64,000 nt of DNA from Mesorhizobium ventifaucium (GTDB lineage Bacteria; Pseudomonadota; Alphaproteobacteria; Rhizobiales; Rhizobiaceae). The position numbers and the translations under genes are program-made. Shown in pieces: positions 27,005 through 39,165 of this stretch (position 1 is the stretch's first letter; each line of letters opens with the position of its first letter). The stretch spans positions 267,311 through 331,310 of the forward strand of contig NZ_CAKXZS010000003.1 of the NCBI RefSeq assembly GCF_935822925.1, given 5' to 3'. A model generated the notes under the pieces. That model was not told the DNA's origin, ran no database searches, and saw only the letters and a list, made by a program, of their open reading frames with translations.

Positions 27005-27963
27005 GTCAATCCATATTCGGAAGGAGATTTGATCGCCCGGTGGAAGCGCATCCGCCTGATATATTCGGTCGGGTCGCGTTTCATGACCAGCCCGCCATTG
27101 GCAACAGTCAGCCAGTCGTAAAGCCGCGTCAGCATGAAACGCAGCGCCGAGCCGCGTGCCAGGATAGGCAGCGCGGCTTTCTCGTCGCCGCTCAAGGGCC
27201 GCACGCTCTGGTAGCCGGCAAGCAGCGCCGTGCCCTTGGTAAGGTTGAAGGAAAAATCCTTCTCGAAGCACCAGGCGTTGAGGCAGGTCGCGACATCGTA
27301 GGCGTAGTGATCGTTGCAGGCGAAATAGAAGTCGATCAGCCCGGACAGATTTTCGCCGAGGAAGAAGACATTGTCGGGGAAAAGATCGGCATGGATGATG
27401 CCCTCCGGCAGGTCTTTGGGCCAGTTCCGCTCGAAATCGGCGAAGTCGGCATCGACCTCGGCCGCCAGTCCCGGCTCGACCTCGTCGGCGCGAAAGCGAG
27501 CGGCGCTCCACAGCTTGCGCCAGCCATCGATGGCAAGAGCATTCGGACGGGTCATCGGAAAGTCGGCGCCGGCAAGATGCAGTGCCGCCAGCGCCTTGCC
27601 GACCTCGCCGATATGCGCTGATGTCGGCCGCCGCAGCGAAAGGCCTTCGAGGAAAGTGATGATGACCGCCGGCCGGCCAGCAAGTGTTCCGATGACGTCG
27701 CCATCATGCGCGGTCACCGGAAGCGGGCAGGAAATGCCCTTCCTGGCGAGATGGCCCATGAGGCCGAGGAAGAACGGCAGGTCGGCCTTGTCGACGCGCT
27801 TTTCGTAGAGCGTCAGGATGTAGGAGCCGCTGGTCGTGTGCAGCAGGAAATTCGAGTTCTCGGTGCCTTCGGCGATGCCCTTGTAGGATAGGAGATCGCC
27901 GACCGGATAGGCCTTCAGGAACGCGCCGAGCTCGCCTTCGTTGACGTCGGTGTAGACCGCCAT
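27001..27963 (-). CDS. thrB: Homoserine kinase (APH-fold, ThrB)
   Basis: A 320-residue homoserine kinase of the aminoglycoside-phosphotransferase fold, which supplies O-phosphohomoserine for thrC at 9.8 kb. It opens [16 protein letters not shown]. The catalytic loop is [15 protein letters not shown] (HxDxxxxN) and the metal site [17 protein letters not shown] replaces the DFG motif, as usual in this family. It starts 7 bases after ispH ends and overlaps rnhA at its own end, so ispH-thrB-rnhA form one transcription unit. Confidence 0.95.
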   Translation of the reverse strand: MAVYTDVNEGELGAFLKAYPVGDLLSYKGIAEGTENSNFLLHTTSGSYILTLYEKRVDKADLPFFLGLMGHLARKGISCPLPVTAHDGDVIGTLAGRPAVIITFLEGLSLRRPTSAHIGEVGKALAALHLAGADFPMTRPNALAIDGWRKLWSAARFRADEVEPGLAAEVDADFADFERNWPKDLPEGIIHADLFPDNVFFLGENLSGLIDFYFACNDHYAYDVATCLNAWCFEKDFSFNLTKGTALLAGYQSVRPLSGDEKAALPILARGSALRFMLTRLYDWLTVANGGLVMKRDPTEYIRRMRFHRAIKSPSEYGLT

Positions 27964-27970
27964 GGGCTCT

Positions 27971-28981
27971 TCACGCGGCTCCGTTGACGAAGGCCATGTC
28001 GGCCGCCGTCAGTTCGACGTCGCGCAGGACCCGCATCACCGGAAAATCCTCCGTTTCTGTCGCCGTCACCGCCAGCTCGATGGTCACGTCGAAGCGCTGC
28101 CGGAACGCATCGATGATCTCGTCGACGATGATTTCCGGCGCCGAGGCACCAGCCGACAGACCGAGCGTCGAGATTCCGGCGATGTCGGTCCATGGAATTT
28201 CGGAGGCGCGCTGCACCAGAAGCGACATCGAGGCGCCGGCGCGTTCGGCCACTTCGACAAGACGCCGCGAATTTGAGGAGTTAGGAGCGCCGACGATCAG
28301 GAAGAGATCGGCACCCGCGGCAGTCTCCTTTACCGCTTCCTGGCGATTGGTGGTGGCGTAGCAGATCGATTCCGCTGCCGCCGCATGCAAATGGGGAAAA
28401 CGATCCTTAAGCACCCGAATGATGCCGGCGGTGTCCTCGACCGACAGAGTCGTCTGGGTGACGAAACCGAGCGCCTGCGGGTCGGCGGGCACCAAATTCG
28501 CGGCGTCGGCTTCGGTCTCGATCAAGGTGACAGCGCCGTCCGGCAACTGCCCCATCGTGCCGATGACTTCCGGATGGCCGGCATGGCCGATCAGAAGCAC
28601 ATGGCGGCCGAGCCGCTGATGGCGCATTGCCTGCTTGTGGACCTTCGACACCAGCGGGCAGGTGGCGTCGAGATAGAAGAGGTTGCGCGCCTGGGCGTCC
28701 GCCGGCACCGACTTCGGCACGCCATGCGCCGAAAAGACGACCGGACTCTGACGATGCTCAGCCGGTATCTCGGAGAGCTCCTCGATGAACACCGCACCGA
28801 GGCTTTGCAGCCCCTCGACGACGTAGCGGTTATGTACGATCTCGTGGCGAACATAGACCGGCGCGCCGTATTTCTTCAGCGCCAGCACGACGATCTGGAT
28901 GGCGCGGTCGACGCCGGCGCAGAAGCCCCGCGGCTGGCAGAGCCTTATCGTCAGCGGTGGCTTTGTGGTCGTGTGAAGCAT
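27971..28981 (-). CDS. ispH: 4-hydroxy-3-methylbut-2-enyl diphosphate reductase
   Basis: IspH performs the last step of the MEP isoprenoid pathway, making IPP and DMAPP. The three iron-sulfur cysteines are in [25 protein letters not shown] and [13 protein letters not shown]. The active-site signature [13 protein letters not shown] (near residue 45) and [12 protein letters not shown] are present, and [13 protein letters not shown] closes the diphosphate pocket. The length of 336 aa is normal. The first step of the same pathway, dxs, is encoded at 61.4 kb. It is the first gene of ispH-thrB-rnhA on this strand. Confidence 0.97.
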   Translation of the reverse strand: MLHTTTKPPLTIRLCQPRGFCAGVDRAIQIVVLALKKYGAPVYVRHEIVHNRYVVEGLQSLGAVFIEELSEIPAEHRQSPVVFSAHGVPKSVPADAQARNLFYLDATCPLVSKVHKQAMRHQRLGRHVLLIGHAGHPEVIGTMGQLPDGAVTLIETEADAANLVPADPQALGFVTQTTLSVEDTAGIIRVLKDRFPHLHAAAAESICYATTNRQEAVKETAAGADLFLIVGAPNSSNSRRLVEVAERAGASMSLLVQRASEIPWTDIAGISTLGLSAGASAPEIIVDEIIDAFRQRFDVTIELAVTATETEDFPVMRVLRDVELTAADMAFVNGAA

Positions 28982-29078
28982 GATTCCCGGCCGGTTGGTC
29001 GCAGCGTGAACTCAAGTCTTGAACTCAAGGCGCGAAATGAGGTGCGCGCCCCTGCCCTGTCAAGGGCGCCGGTGCCGA

Positions 29079-29831
29079 TCATTCTTCTTTCGCCGGGCGG
29101 CGAAGCGTGAAGATGAGGACGCCGGCAAGGGCAGCGGCAAGGCCGTACCAGGTTACGGCATATTGCAAATGGCTGTTCGGCAGGTCGATGATTGTCACGC
29201 CGCCGACCGGCAGCCCACCCGGGTTCGGGGTGGCGTCCGCGTCGATGAAGAATGGCACCAACCCCGCGCCGGCCGGCAGACCGGCGCTGGCCGCCATGGC
29301 ATCGCGATCCTTCCAGTAGAAGATATTCTTTTGCGGATCATTGTCGGGAAGCATCATCGAGGGCTTTGCCGGCAGCGGATTGCGGGCGAGCCCCGTCACC
29401 GTCACCTGGCCCGCACCCTGGCTTTGCGGGCGCTTGGCCGCGTCCTTGAGATCGTAGGGCACGAAGCCGCGATTGATCAGAACGAAGCGGCCGTCCTCCA
29501 GATGCAAGGGCGTGAAGACATCGAAACCGGACTGGCCTTCCCAGGTCGCGAAGAAATGTCGCTCGCCTTGATGCAGGAACGTGCCTGATGCCGTCACCGG
29601 CGTGTAATCCACATCGCCGCTGGCGGCGAACCGCTTTTCGACCTCGGCCAACGGCACAGGTGCGGAATACGTGCGCTGGCCGATGGTCTGGAGAAGACCC
29701 TCTTTCCAGTACAGGCGCTGGACCTGCCAGGTGCCGAGCGCCAGCAGGATCAAGAACAGCACGAGGCCGAGGCCAAGCAGCAATGCCGTCTTCGGCCGCG
29801 AACGGCTGACTGAATCCGATGTCGTGCTCAT
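29079..29831 (-). CDS. SURF1-family cytochrome oxidase biogenesis protein
   Basis: A 250-residue Surf1 homologue that helps insert haem a into cytochrome c oxidase. Two membrane helices bracket a periplasmic domain: helix 1 at TALLLGLGLVLFLILLALG, helix 2 in YAVTWYGLAAALAGVLIF near the end. Surf1 signatures are GTWQVQRLYWKEGLL, VLINRGFVP and the last-loop SHLQYAVTWY. Its start at 29831 overlaps the DUF983 stop by four bases, so the pair is coupled. It sits downstream of ctaE in the aa3 oxidase block. Confidence 0.93.
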   Translation of the reverse strand: MSTTSDSVSRSRPKTALLLGLGLVLFLILLALGTWQVQRLYWKEGLLQTIGQRTYSAPVPLAEVEKRFAASGDVDYTPVTASGTFLHQGERHFFATWEGQSGFDVFTPLHLEDGRFVLINRGFVPYDLKDAAKRPQSQGAGQVTVTGLARNPLPAKPSMMLPDNDPQKNIFYWKDRDAMAASAGLPAGAGLVPFFIDADATPNPGGLPVGGVTIIDLPNSHLQYAVTWYGLAAALAGVLIFTLRRPAKEE

Positions 29832-30214
29832 TCGCCGAGGTCCAGCCTGCCCTCTGCCGCCTTGTTGCGGTATTGCAGCGTCAGGAGCACACCCTTGATC
29901 AGCCTGAGCGCGCCCAGGCAAAGCACCAGCGTCAGCGGTATCCACAGCAGGAAATGCAGCCAGAGCGGCGGATTCAGCGTCACCTCCATCCACAGCGCCA
30001 GCCCGACGACGATGAAGCCGATGATCAGGATGACGAACACAGCTGGACCGTCGCCGGCGTCGGCGTAGGAATAGTCGAGGCCGCAATTGGCGCAGCGTTT
30101 GCCGAGGGTGAGAAAGCCGGAAAACAGCTGTCCCTCGCCGCAGCGCGGGCAGCGGCCGTGCAGGCCAGCCGAAATTGGATCGATTGGTGGCCAGATCGCC
30201 TTATCGTCACTCAT
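29828..30214 (-). CDS. DUF983 membrane protein of the cytochrome oxidase operon
   Basis: A 128-residue membrane protein of DUF983. Its N-terminus has two CxxC-type pairs (RCPRCGEGQLF and CANCGLDY), which could bind a metal, followed by two helices (FVILIIGFIVVGLAL and LLWIPLTLVLCLGAL). Members almost always lie between ctaE and surf1, as here, which suggests a role in oxidase assembly, but the biochemical function is not known. The start at 30214 gives the conserved KAIWPPIDPISAGLHG opening. Confidence 0.88.
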   Translation of the reverse strand: MSDDKAIWPPIDPISAGLHGRCPRCGEGQLFSGFLTLGKRCANCGLDYSYADAGDGPAVFVILIIGFIVVGLALWMEVTLNPPLWLHFLLWIPLTLVLCLGALRLIKGVLLTLQYRNKAAEGRLDLGE

Positions 30215-30248
30215 TCCGATACTTTAGTGCCCTTCACCCCAAAAGATA

Positions 30249-30274
30249 AGGCGGCCACGTCGCCGCAGCCGCCT
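30249..30274 (-). terminator. Likely rho-independent terminator/attenuator after ctaE
   Basis: On the minus strand the arms AGGCGGC and GCCGCCT (30249-30255, 30268-30274) form a stem just after the ctaE stop and are followed by a T-rich run TTATCTTTT. Because DUF983 starts only 35 bases further on, the hairpin may reduce rather than stop transcription into DUF983-surf1. Confidence 0.55.
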
Positions 30275-30296
30275 CATCGATTTCCTCAGGAAGATT

Positions 30297-31178
30297 TCAG
30301 TGACCTTCGATCACCGCACCGCTCGAGGCCCAGACATAGATCGACGCGAACAGGAACAGCCAGACCACGTCGACGAAGTGCCAGTACCAGGCGGCCGCCT
30401 CGAAGCCGAAATGCTGCTTGGGCGTGAAGTCGCCCTTCATCGCGCGGACCAGGCATACCAGCAGGAAGATGGTGCCGATGATGACGTGGAAGCCGTGGAA
30501 GCCGGTCGCCATGAAGAAAGTGGCGCCGTAGATCGAATCCCTGAAGCCGAACGGCGCGTGCATGTATTCGTAAGCCTGCACCATGGTGAACAGGATGCCG
30601 AGACCGACAGTCAACACCAGGCCGTTGATCAGCCCCTTGCGATCGCCATGAAGCAGCGCGTGATGCGCCCAGGTCACCGTGGTGCCCGACAGAAGCAGGA
30701 TGACGGTGTTGTAGAGCGGCAGGTGGAAGGGGTCGAGGACCTCGATACCCTTCGGCGGCCAGACACCGCCGGTGAAGGCGGCGCGGGCATATTGCTGTGC
30801 CTCGCCGGGAAACAGGCTGGCGTCGAAGAAAGCCCAGAACCAGGCGACGAAGAACATCACCTCGGAAGCGATGAACATGATCATGCCATAGCGCAGATGC
30901 AGCGACACGACACGCGTGTGGTGGCCTTCATGCGCTTCCTTGATGGTGTCCGACCACCACGCGTACATGGTGTAGATGACGATCAAAAGGCCAATGTAGA
31001 ACAGCCACGGATTAGCGATGTTGAAGCCGAAGATCGGGAAATCGCTGCCCTTGAGATACTGCATGTAACAGACGCCGCCGATTGCGGTGACCAACGCACC
31101 GACCGAGCCGAGGAAAGGCCACGGGCTAGGGTCGACGAGATGGTAGTCATGTTGTGGTTTTGCGTGCGCGTCTGCCAT
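30297..31178 (-). CDS. ctaE: Cytochrome c oxidase subunit III
   Basis: Subunit III of the aa3-type oxidase (293 aa, seven helices). Recognisable blocks are [14 protein letters not shown] at the start, [52 protein letters not shown] and the closing [17 protein letters not shown]. It stabilises the catalytic core and its proton uptake. It follows ctaG by one base and ends the tight ctaC-D-B-F-G-E series. A stem-loop with a T-run follows. Confidence 0.97.
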   Translation of the reverse strand: MADAHAKPQHDYHLVDPSPWPFLGSVGALVTAIGGVCYMQYLKGSDFPIFGFNIANPWLFYIGLLIVIYTMYAWWSDTIKEAHEGHHTRVVSLHLRYGMIMFIASEVMFFVAWFWAFFDASLFPGEAQQYARAAFTGGVWPPKGIEVLDPFHLPLYNTVILLLSGTTVTWAHHALLHGDRKGLINGLVLTVGLGILFTMVQAYEYMHAPFGFRDSIYGATFFMATGFHGFHVIIGTIFLLVCLVRAMKGDFTPKQHFGFEAAAWYWHFVDVVWLFLFASIYVWASSGAVIEGH

Positions 31179-31179
31179 A

Positions 31180-31821
31180 TCAACCCCCGAGGCTTCGTTC
31201 GGTATGTGAAACTTTGTTGCTTGTGCCTTCGGCCGGCACTGTCGACGCCACCGGCTTGGTCTTCTCGCTCTTCTCGACCGGGAACATCGTGTAGGACAGG
31301 GTAATCGTCTTCAGGTCCTTCAGCTCCGGCGCGTTGACGAGGTCGGGATCCACATAGAACACGACCGGCATGTCCACCGTCTCGCCAGGCTTCAACGTCG
31401 TGTCGGTAAAGCAGAAACACTCGACCTTGTTGAAGTAAGATCCTGCCAGTTCCGGCTGCACATTAAAGGTCGAGCGGGCCGTGGTGGCGCGGACGAACTT
31501 GTTGGTGGCGCTATAATGCGCCTGCGCCGTCTCGCCTATCTTGATGGTGACCGATCGTGCGACCGGCTGGAACTGCCAGGGCACGCCGGCTGTGTTGGCG
31601 TCGAAACGGATGGTGATATCGCGGTCGAGCACGCGGTCGGCATATTGCTGCGTTGTGCGTTTCACGGTGCCGCCGTAACCGGTCGCCTGGCAGAACATCG
31701 CGTAGAGCGGCACCGCAGCATAGGCCATGCCGATCATGCCTCCGAAAAAGGCAATGCAGATCCCGGCGACGATGCGGTTGGTGTTCTTGTTTTGAGGATG
31801 GGTCACCGTTCGGCGGTTCAT
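31180..31821 (-). CDS. ctaG: Cytochrome c oxidase assembly protein CtaG (Cox11-like)
   Basis: A 213-residue copper chaperone for the Cu-B site. One N-terminal helix ([21 protein letters not shown]) anchors a periplasmic Ig-like domain. The copper-binding pair is in [15 protein letters not shown] (CxC), and a further Cys lies in [12 protein letters not shown] by the membrane. The block [10 protein letters not shown] is typical of Cox11. The gene is one base from ctaE and 7 bases from the coxF-like gene, so it belongs to the operon. Confidence 0.95.
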   Translation of the reverse strand: MNRRTVTHPQNKNTNRIVAGICIAFFGGMIGMAYAAVPLYAMFCQATGYGGTVKRTTQQYADRVLDRDITIRFDANTAGVPWQFQPVARSVTIKIGETAQAHYSATNKFVRATTARSTFNVQPELAGSYFNKVECFCFTDTTLKPGETVDMPVVFYVDPDLVNAPELKDLKTITLSYTMFPVEKSEKTKPVASTVPAEGTSNKVSHTERSLGG

Positions 31822-31828
31822 CTGAGCC

Positions 31829-31996
31829 TCACATCGTTCCGGTGAGGTTGTGACCGAATTTCACGACGGTCGCGATATAGAAGATGACGACAAGCACCGC
31901 CAGTGCCAGGCCGATGGCTACCGAGCGGTTGCGCCGGGCCTTCTGCTGGCGCTCCGTCAGCGTGACGAGTTCAAGCTTCTTGTCGGCCATGGTCAT
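31829..31996 (-). CDS. CoxF-like small membrane protein
   Basis: A 55-residue protein with one membrane helix ([21 protein letters not shown]) after a charged N-terminus ([18 protein letters not shown]). It is in the place of coxF in rhizobial oxidase operons, between ctaB and ctaG. Its ATG at 31996 overlaps the ctaB stop (ATGA), which fixes the start and shows coupling. The function is unknown, probably in assembly or subunit stability. Confidence 0.8.
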   Translation of the reverse strand: MTMADKKLELVTLTERQQKARRNRSVAIGLALAVLVVIFYIATVVKFGHNLTGTM

Positions 31997-32937
31997 GCTC
32001 CGCCCATGGTCAGCACGCGCCCGACAACGCAGTCGGCAAGGTAGACGGCGAAAATGGCAAAGAGGTAGAGCAGCGAATAGCCGAACAATGCCTTGGCCGG
32101 CTTCATCACATGGTCGTCGTCCGCCATCCGCAGCACCTGCCATGCATACCAGACGAAGCCGGCGCCCAGCAGCACCGCAAAGACGCCGTAGGCGGGCGTG
32201 GTGAAACCGAGCAGCCATGGCAGCACGCCAACCGGGGCAAGGATCAGCGCGTAGGCAAAGATCTGGCGTCGGGTCGAACCCTGGCCGGCGACATTCGGCA
32301 TCATCGGTATGCCGGCCCTGGCATAGTCCTCCGACTTAAAGAGGGCGAGTGCCCAGAAATGCGGCGGCGTCCACAAAAAGATGATGAGGAACAGGACGAC
32401 GCTTTCCAGGCTGACGGTTCCGGTCACCGCGGCCCAGCCGATCACCGGCGGAATGGCGCCGGCAGCACCGCCGATGACAATGTTCTGCGGCGTCCAGCGC
32501 TTCAGCCACATCGTGTAGACGACGGCATAGAAGAAGATGGTGAAGGCCAAGAGTGTGGCTGACAACCAATTGACCAGCACGCCGAGCGTCATCACCGACA
32601 GCACCGACAGCACCAGGCCGAAACTCAGCGCCTCGCCTGGCCGGACGCGGCCGGCCGGCACCGGACGGCTGGCGGTCCTGGTCATCACCGCATCGATATC
32701 GGCGTCATACCACATGTTGAGCGCGCCGGACGCGCCAGCACCAATGGCAATGGCCAGGATCGCGATCACCGCCAGAAGCGGATTGATGGCCACAGGTGCC
32801 GCGACCAGGCCGACAAAGGCGGTGAACACCACCAGCGACATGACGCGCGGCTTCAACAGGGCAAAGAAATCGCCCGCCGTCGCTTCCGACATGCGAAAGC
32901 CCGGTTCGTCAGTCAATGTGTCGTCGACAAGGGCCAT
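31993..32937 (-). CDS. ctaB: Protohaem IX farnesyltransferase
   Basis: CtaB (314 aa) attaches a farnesyl group to haem b to make haem o, the precursor of haem a. It is a UbiA-type membrane enzyme with about eight helices. The first aspartate motif is [19 protein letters not shown], the second region is [34 protein letters not shown] opens the membrane domain. It follows ctaD by about 70 bases and overlaps the coxF-like gene at its end. Confidence 0.96.
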   Translation of the reverse strand: MALVDDTLTDEPGFRMSEATAGDFFALLKPRVMSLVVFTAFVGLVAAPVAINPLLAVIAILAIAIGAGASGALNMWYDADIDAVMTRTASRPVPAGRVRPGEALSFGLVLSVLSVMTLGVLVNWLSATLLAFTIFFYAVVYTMWLKRWTPQNIVIGGAAGAIPPVIGWAAVTGTVSLESVVLFLIIFLWTPPHFWALALFKSEDYARAGIPMMPNVAGQGSTRRQIFAYALILAPVGVLPWLLGFTTPAYGVFAVLLGAGFVWYAWQVLRMADDDHVMKPAKALFGYSLLYLFAIFAVYLADCVVGRVLTMGGA

Positions 32938-33010
32938 GCGTACTTAACGTCCATCATTCCGTTGGCCAAAACCGCCGGCGCACCGGCGGTTCCGTATTCC
33001 CAGCAGAAGC

Positions 33011-35591
<2,581 letters not shown>

Positions 35592-35957
35592 TATCTCCCA
35601 GTTCCTCGCGATCGGCCCGCAAGAATATCGAACAACGCCGGGACGGGAATCCCGGACAGTCCCGAGGCTGGTTCAAACCATACTCTATTTGCCTCTGCAA
35701 GAAAGGAGCGGGGGAAACCGTGCGGCATTTTTGCGCGCAAGCGCGGCTGCGCCTTGTGGCGGCGGCCGCGGCGGTGGCGGACTCGCGAAAGTCCGAGCGG
35801 CGGAGTCCCTTGGCAAAATGCGCCGGTCGGTCGCAATTCGGGCGAATTTGGCACGGAAAAGCGCACAATTGCCTTGGTCGAGGCAGGCCGGCAGTGGTCT
35901 CATCCTTTACTTGCCCTTGGCGCGGCTTAAAGTGCCGTGATTCGCAATGGAGCCGTC
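35592..35957. other. Divergent intergenic region of ctaC and ialB
   Basis: These 366 bases hold no convincing gene. They lie between two divergent starts, so promoters for ctaC (left) and ialB (right) must be within. A GC-only run with tggcggcggccgcggcgg near 35757 stands out. No clear FNR, RegR or sigma-54 site was found by eye. Confidence 0.55.
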
Positions 35958-36593
35958 ATGAACTCTTGGCTTTGGGGACTTGGGCATTCGACACTTGGGC
36001 ATTCGAGACTTGGGCTTTCGAGACTTGGGGTTTCGCTATTGGGGCTTTCGAGAAGCTTGGCGAAGGTCATCCTTCTTGCTGCCGTGTCTGGCGTTGGCTT
36101 GTCTGGGATCGGCCTGTCCTATGTTGGCTCGTTTGGCGTCAGCAAGGCCAATGCCGCGCAGCCAAGCGGCAAGGTGCGGACGACGCATGGCGCATGGTCG
36201 ATCATCTGCGACACGCCGGCTGGCGCCACATCGGAACAATGCGTGATGATGCAGAACGTCGTCGCCGAAGACCGTCCCGAGATGGGGCTTTCCGTCGTCG
36301 TGCTGCGCACTGCCGACAACAAGGCCGAAATCCTGCGCGTGCTGGCGCCGCTCGGCGTGCTGTTGCCCAACGGGCTCGGCCTCAATGTCGACGGCAAGGA
36401 CATCGGCCGGGCCTATTTCGTGCGCTGCTTCCAGGACGGCTGCTATGCCGAGGTCATTCTCGAAAAGCCACTGCTCGATACGCTGAAGACCGGAACGTCA
36501 GCCACCTTCATCGTCTTCCAGACGCCGGAGGAAGGCATTGGCATCCCGGTCGAGCTCAAGGGTTTCGCCGACGGTTTCGCCGCCCTGCCTTGA
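35958..36593 (+). CDS. Invasion-associated locus B (IalB) family secreted protein
   Basis: A 211-residue exported protein of the IalB family, which in Bartonella helps host-cell invasion and in rhizobia has no fixed role. The mature domain contains AWSIICDTPAGATSEQC, MGLSVVVLRTADNKAEILRV and CFQDGCYAEVILEKPLL, with four cysteines that can pair. The export region is unusual: a run of near-identical five-residue units (LGHSR-like) precedes the hydrophobic core LAKVILLAAVSGVGLSG. The start at 35958 (MNSWLWGLG) is chosen. An in-frame ATT/ATG start seven residues earlier is less likely. Confidence 0.85.
   Translation: MNSWLWGLGHSTLGHSRLGLSRLGVSLLGLSRSLAKVILLAAVSGVGLSGIGLSYVGSFGVSKANAAQPSGKVRTTHGAWSIICDTPAGATSEQCVMMQNVVAEDRPEMGLSVVVLRTADNKAEILRVLAPLGVLLPNGLGLNVDGKDIGRAYFVRCFQDGCYAEVILEKPLLDTLKTGTSATFIVFQTPEEGIGIPVELKGFADGFAALP
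35978..36052 (+). repeat. 15-bp minisatellite inside the IalB signal region
   Basis: Five head-to-tail 15-base units (acttgggcattcgac, acttgggcattcgag, acttgggctttcgag, acttggggtttcgct, attggggctttcgag) encode LGHST, LGHSR, LGLSR, LGVSL, LGLSR. The unit length is a multiple of three, so copy-number change would keep the frame. Confidence 0.9.
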
Positions 36594-36650
36594 GACGGGG
36601 CGAGAGGCCCAAAACCCTGCTGACGAAAATGAGATTGTGACCGCCTTTGG

Positions 36651-36750
36651 CTACAGCGCCGCGCGTCCAAGGACGCGCAAAGGACGCTGTAGCGCTTTGA
36701 TTTTGCGCATGATCCTTTCCGAAAATCGATTCCGATTTTCGGGGTCATGC
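36651..36750. repeat. Paired-hairpin intergenic repeat (rhizobial mosaic-element type)
   Basis: Hairpin one: CTACAGCG (36651-36658) pairs with CGCTGTAG (36685-36692), enclosing the palindrome GCGCGTCCAAGGACGCGC (36661-36678). Hairpin two: GCATGA (36707-36712) pairs with TCATGC (36745-36750), enclosing the 10-bp arms CCGAAAATCG and CGATTTTCGG. It fills the gap between ialB and tldD, which point the same way. Confidence 0.8.
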
Positions 36751-36834
36751 ACAGACAATGGTCATTGCCGATTGTCTGGACGCGCCTTCGCGCCTACATC
36801 GTGAGGACAATCTCTTTCCACGGACGGACCTGCC

Positions 36835-38247
36835 ATGAACAGCCTCATCGGCCAATTCGACATTTCCGACGATCGCATCAAGCAGATTGTCGCCGAGACC
36901 ATCAACGGCGCCGACGACGGCGAGTTGTTCCTCGAATACAGCGAGAGCGAAGCGCTGATGTTCGACAATGGCCGGCTGAAGACCGCCAATTTCAACACAG
37001 ACCAAGGCTTTGGCCTGCGCGCCGTCGCCGGCGAAGCGAGTGGCTACGCGCATTCCAGCGATCTTTCGGAAGCATCGCTGCTGCGCGCGGCCGACGCCGT
37101 ATCAACCGTCAAGAGCGGCTATTCCGGCACGCTTGCTGCGGCTCCCGCCCGTATCAACCGCCATCTCTATGGCGACGAGAACCCGATCCCCTCGCCCTCC
37201 TTTGAGGCCAAGGCCAAGCTCCTTCAGGAAATCGATGCGTGGCTGCGAGCCGAGGATCCGTGCGTGCGGCAGGTGACGGCGTCGCTCGCCGCCTCCTGGC
37301 AGCATGTCGAGATCGTGCGTGCCGACGGCCAGATGGTGCGCGACATCCGCCCGCTGGTCAGGATCAATGTGTCGGTGGTGGTCGGCGACGGCGACCGCCA
37401 GGAGAGCGGCTCCTACGGCATGGGCGGACGCAAAGGGTTTGGCGAATTCCTGGTCGAGGAGAGCTGGAAGCACGCCGCCAAGGAAGCGCTGCGGCAAGCG
37501 CTGGTCAACCTCGAGGCCATCCCGGCACCGGCCGGCACGTTCGATATCGTGCTGTCCAGCGGCTGGCCGGGCGTCATGCTGCACGAGGCCGTCGGCCACG
37601 GGCTGGAAGGCGACTTCAACCGCAAGAAGACATCGGCCTTCGCCGGACTGATGGGCCAGCAGGTGGCCGCCAAGGGCGTCACAGTCGTGGACGACGGCAC
37701 CATGGCCGAGCGGCGCGGCTCGCTGACCGTCGACGATGAAGGCACGCCGTCGGCCCGCAATGTGCTGATCGACGACGGCAAGCTTGTCGGCTATATGCAG
37801 GATCGCCAGAACGCCCGGCTGATGGGCATGAACGCCACCGGCAACGGACGGCGCGAAGGCTATGCGCACCAGCCGATGCCGCGTATGACCAACACCTATA
37901 TGACTTCCGGCGACATGGAGCCGGACGAAATCATTGCCTCGGTCAGGAACGGCATCTATGCCGTCTCCTTCGGCGGCGGCCAGGTCGACATCACCTCGGG
38001 AAAATTCGTGTTCGGCTGCACCGAGGCCTACATGATCGAGAACGGCAAGGTGACGCAGCCGATCAAGGGCGCGATGCTGATCGGCAATGGGCCGGATGCC
38101 ATGCATCGAGTTTCGATGATCGGCAACGACATGACGCTCGACACCGGCATCGGCATGTGCGGCAAGGCCGGCCAGGGCGTGCCGGTCGGCGTCGGCCAGC
38201 CGCACCTCAGGATGAACCAGATGACGGTCGGCGGAACGCGGGTTTGA
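36835..38247 (+). CDS. tldD: Metalloprotease TldD
   Basis: TldD (470 aa) forms with TldE/PmbA a peptidase that degrades unfolded peptides and matures some toxins and modified peptides. The zinc motif is VMLHEAVGHGLEGD (HExxxH), near residue 245, with a further Cys-containing ligand region in FVFGCTEAYMIENGKV. The N-terminal half has GELFLEYSESEALMFDNGRL and the C-terminal half GMCGKAGQGVPVGVGQP. No tldE neighbour is present, which is normal for rhizobia. The start at 36835 is preceded by a repeat element and not by another gene. Confidence 0.95.
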   Translation: MNSLIGQFDISDDRIKQIVAETINGADDGELFLEYSESEALMFDNGRLKTANFNTDQGFGLRAVAGEASGYAHSSDLSEASLLRAADAVSTVKSGYSGTLAAAPARINRHLYGDENPIPSPSFEAKAKLLQEIDAWLRAEDPCVRQVTASLAASWQHVEIVRADGQMVRDIRPLVRINVSVVVGDGDRQESGSYGMGGRKGFGEFLVEESWKHAAKEALRQALVNLEAIPAPAGTFDIVLSSGWPGVMLHEAVGHGLEGDFNRKKTSAFAGLMGQQVAAKGVTVVDDGTMAERRGSLTVDDEGTPSARNVLIDDGKLVGYMQDRQNARLMGMNATGNGRREGYAHQPMPRMTNTYMTSGDMEPDEIIASVRNGIYAVSFGGGQVDITSGKFVFGCTEAYMIENGKVTQPIKGAMLIGNGPDAMHRVSMIGNDMTLDTGIGMCGKAGQGVPVGVGQPHLRMNQMTVGGTRV

Positions 38248-38288
38248 TAGAACCTGCGTTTTCGTCTTACATCATAGGATGCACCGCG

Positions 38289-38563
38289 ATGGCTAACCCG
38301 GAAAGGCTCGCAACCACTGTCTCGACCAAGGGGCAGGTCACCCTGCCCAGCGCGATCCGCAAGCGGAGGCAATGGGGGGCGGCACACGCCTTCTGGTCGA
38401 GGACACCCCGGAAGGCGTCCTGCTGAGGTCTGCGCCGGCCCTTGCCGCAACGCGGTTCGAGGACGTCTTCGCGTCGCTGCCTCATAGCGGCAGGCCGAAG
38501 ACGTTGGAAGAAATGGATGCGGGTGTGCTGGCCGAAGCGCGGCGGCGCCATGCTCGCGATTGA
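38289..38563 (+). pseudogene. Frameshifted AbrB/VapB-type antitoxin
   Basis: The first frame reads MANPERLATTVSTKGQVTLP and SAIRKRRQWGA, the swapped-hairpin AbrB/MazE-like start of an antitoxin. It then stops making sense after a run of six G at 38374-38379. The next frame continues with TRLLVEDTPEGVLLRSAPAL and ends in a VapC-contacting tail (TLEEMDAGVLAEARRRH) at 38563. One lost or gained base joins the two. Either the gene is broken or there is a base-calling error in the homopolymer. Confidence 0.75.
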
Positions 38564-38708
38564 TCCCAATCTTGTCGAACGCTACCTGACAGTCGAGCAT
38601 CCGACACAGTCTTCCCGCGCCCGGGCGCTGATCGATAGCCACGCCCAGTTTCGAACTGCTACAGCCACGAAGCCGGGGTTTTCGGCAAGCGATGGTCGGG
38701 ATCGATGA
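38550..38708 (+). pseudogene. Truncated VapC-type PIN toxin
   Basis: From ATG 38550 the frame reads MLAIDPNLVERYLTVEHPTQ and SSRARALIDS, the first 30 residues of a PIN toxin with its catalytic Asp4. Similarity then ends and the frame runs out at 38708 as unrelated sequence overlapping the 3' end of the convergent RES gene. The Asp of the usual DTN motif is followed by Pro. The start overlaps the broken antitoxin, so the pair was once a normal module. Confidence 0.65.
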
Positions 38709-39165
38709 CCTTCAGACGGGGTGCGTCTCTCTCGTTCCATCGCCAGAGGGCGACGCATGTGCCACCCGGCGACATGAAGGACGGGTAGATCACGCCATGC
38801 TGCCCATCGGCAATCAGGCGATCCCTCAGCGTGTGCGTCTCAGGCACCAGGGCTTGATCCATGATGTCGCGCCATTCACATCGGTGAATTTTTGCCGTGA
38901 CGCCGAGCTTGGTCAGCACATCAGCGTCCGTCAGGTCGGCCAGCCGCGCGCCTGAAAGCGCGAGTTGCGCAATCAGCGCCGGATGTTGGACAAAGCCCTG
39001 ATTGTACTCCGCCCAGGCAGTGGACAATTCGCCTGCGGCATAGATCGTCGGGGCGCCTACCGGATTCCAGCGACCGCCAAAGCGGGCCGCCCCTTCGCCA
39101 GAAAGCGGCAGATGCGCCCAACGCGGCACGAAGGCGCGCCATAGGCTCAGTCTGTTTTCAGGCAT
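38659..39165 (-). CDS. RES-domain toxin
   Basis: A 168-residue RES-family protein, a group of ADP-ribosyl-type toxins that hydrolyse or consume NAD+. The three signature residues are visible: Arg in GAARFGGRWNPVG, Glu in STAWAEYNQGF and Ser in YPSFMSPGGTCVALW. The start at 39165 lies 8 bases inside the end of the antitoxin gene upstream, the usual overlap of such pairs; an open frame further back is only the antitoxin read in another frame. The 3' end touches a decayed VapC from the other side. Confidence 0.85.
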   Translation of the reverse strand: MPENRLSLWRAFVPRWAHLPLSGEGAARFGGRWNPVGAPTIYAAGELSTAWAEYNQGFVQHPALIAQLALSGARLADLTDADVLTKLGVTAKIHRCEWRDIMDQALVPETHTLRDRLIADGQHGVIYPSFMSPGGTCVALWRWNERDAPRLKVIDPDHRLPKTPASWL

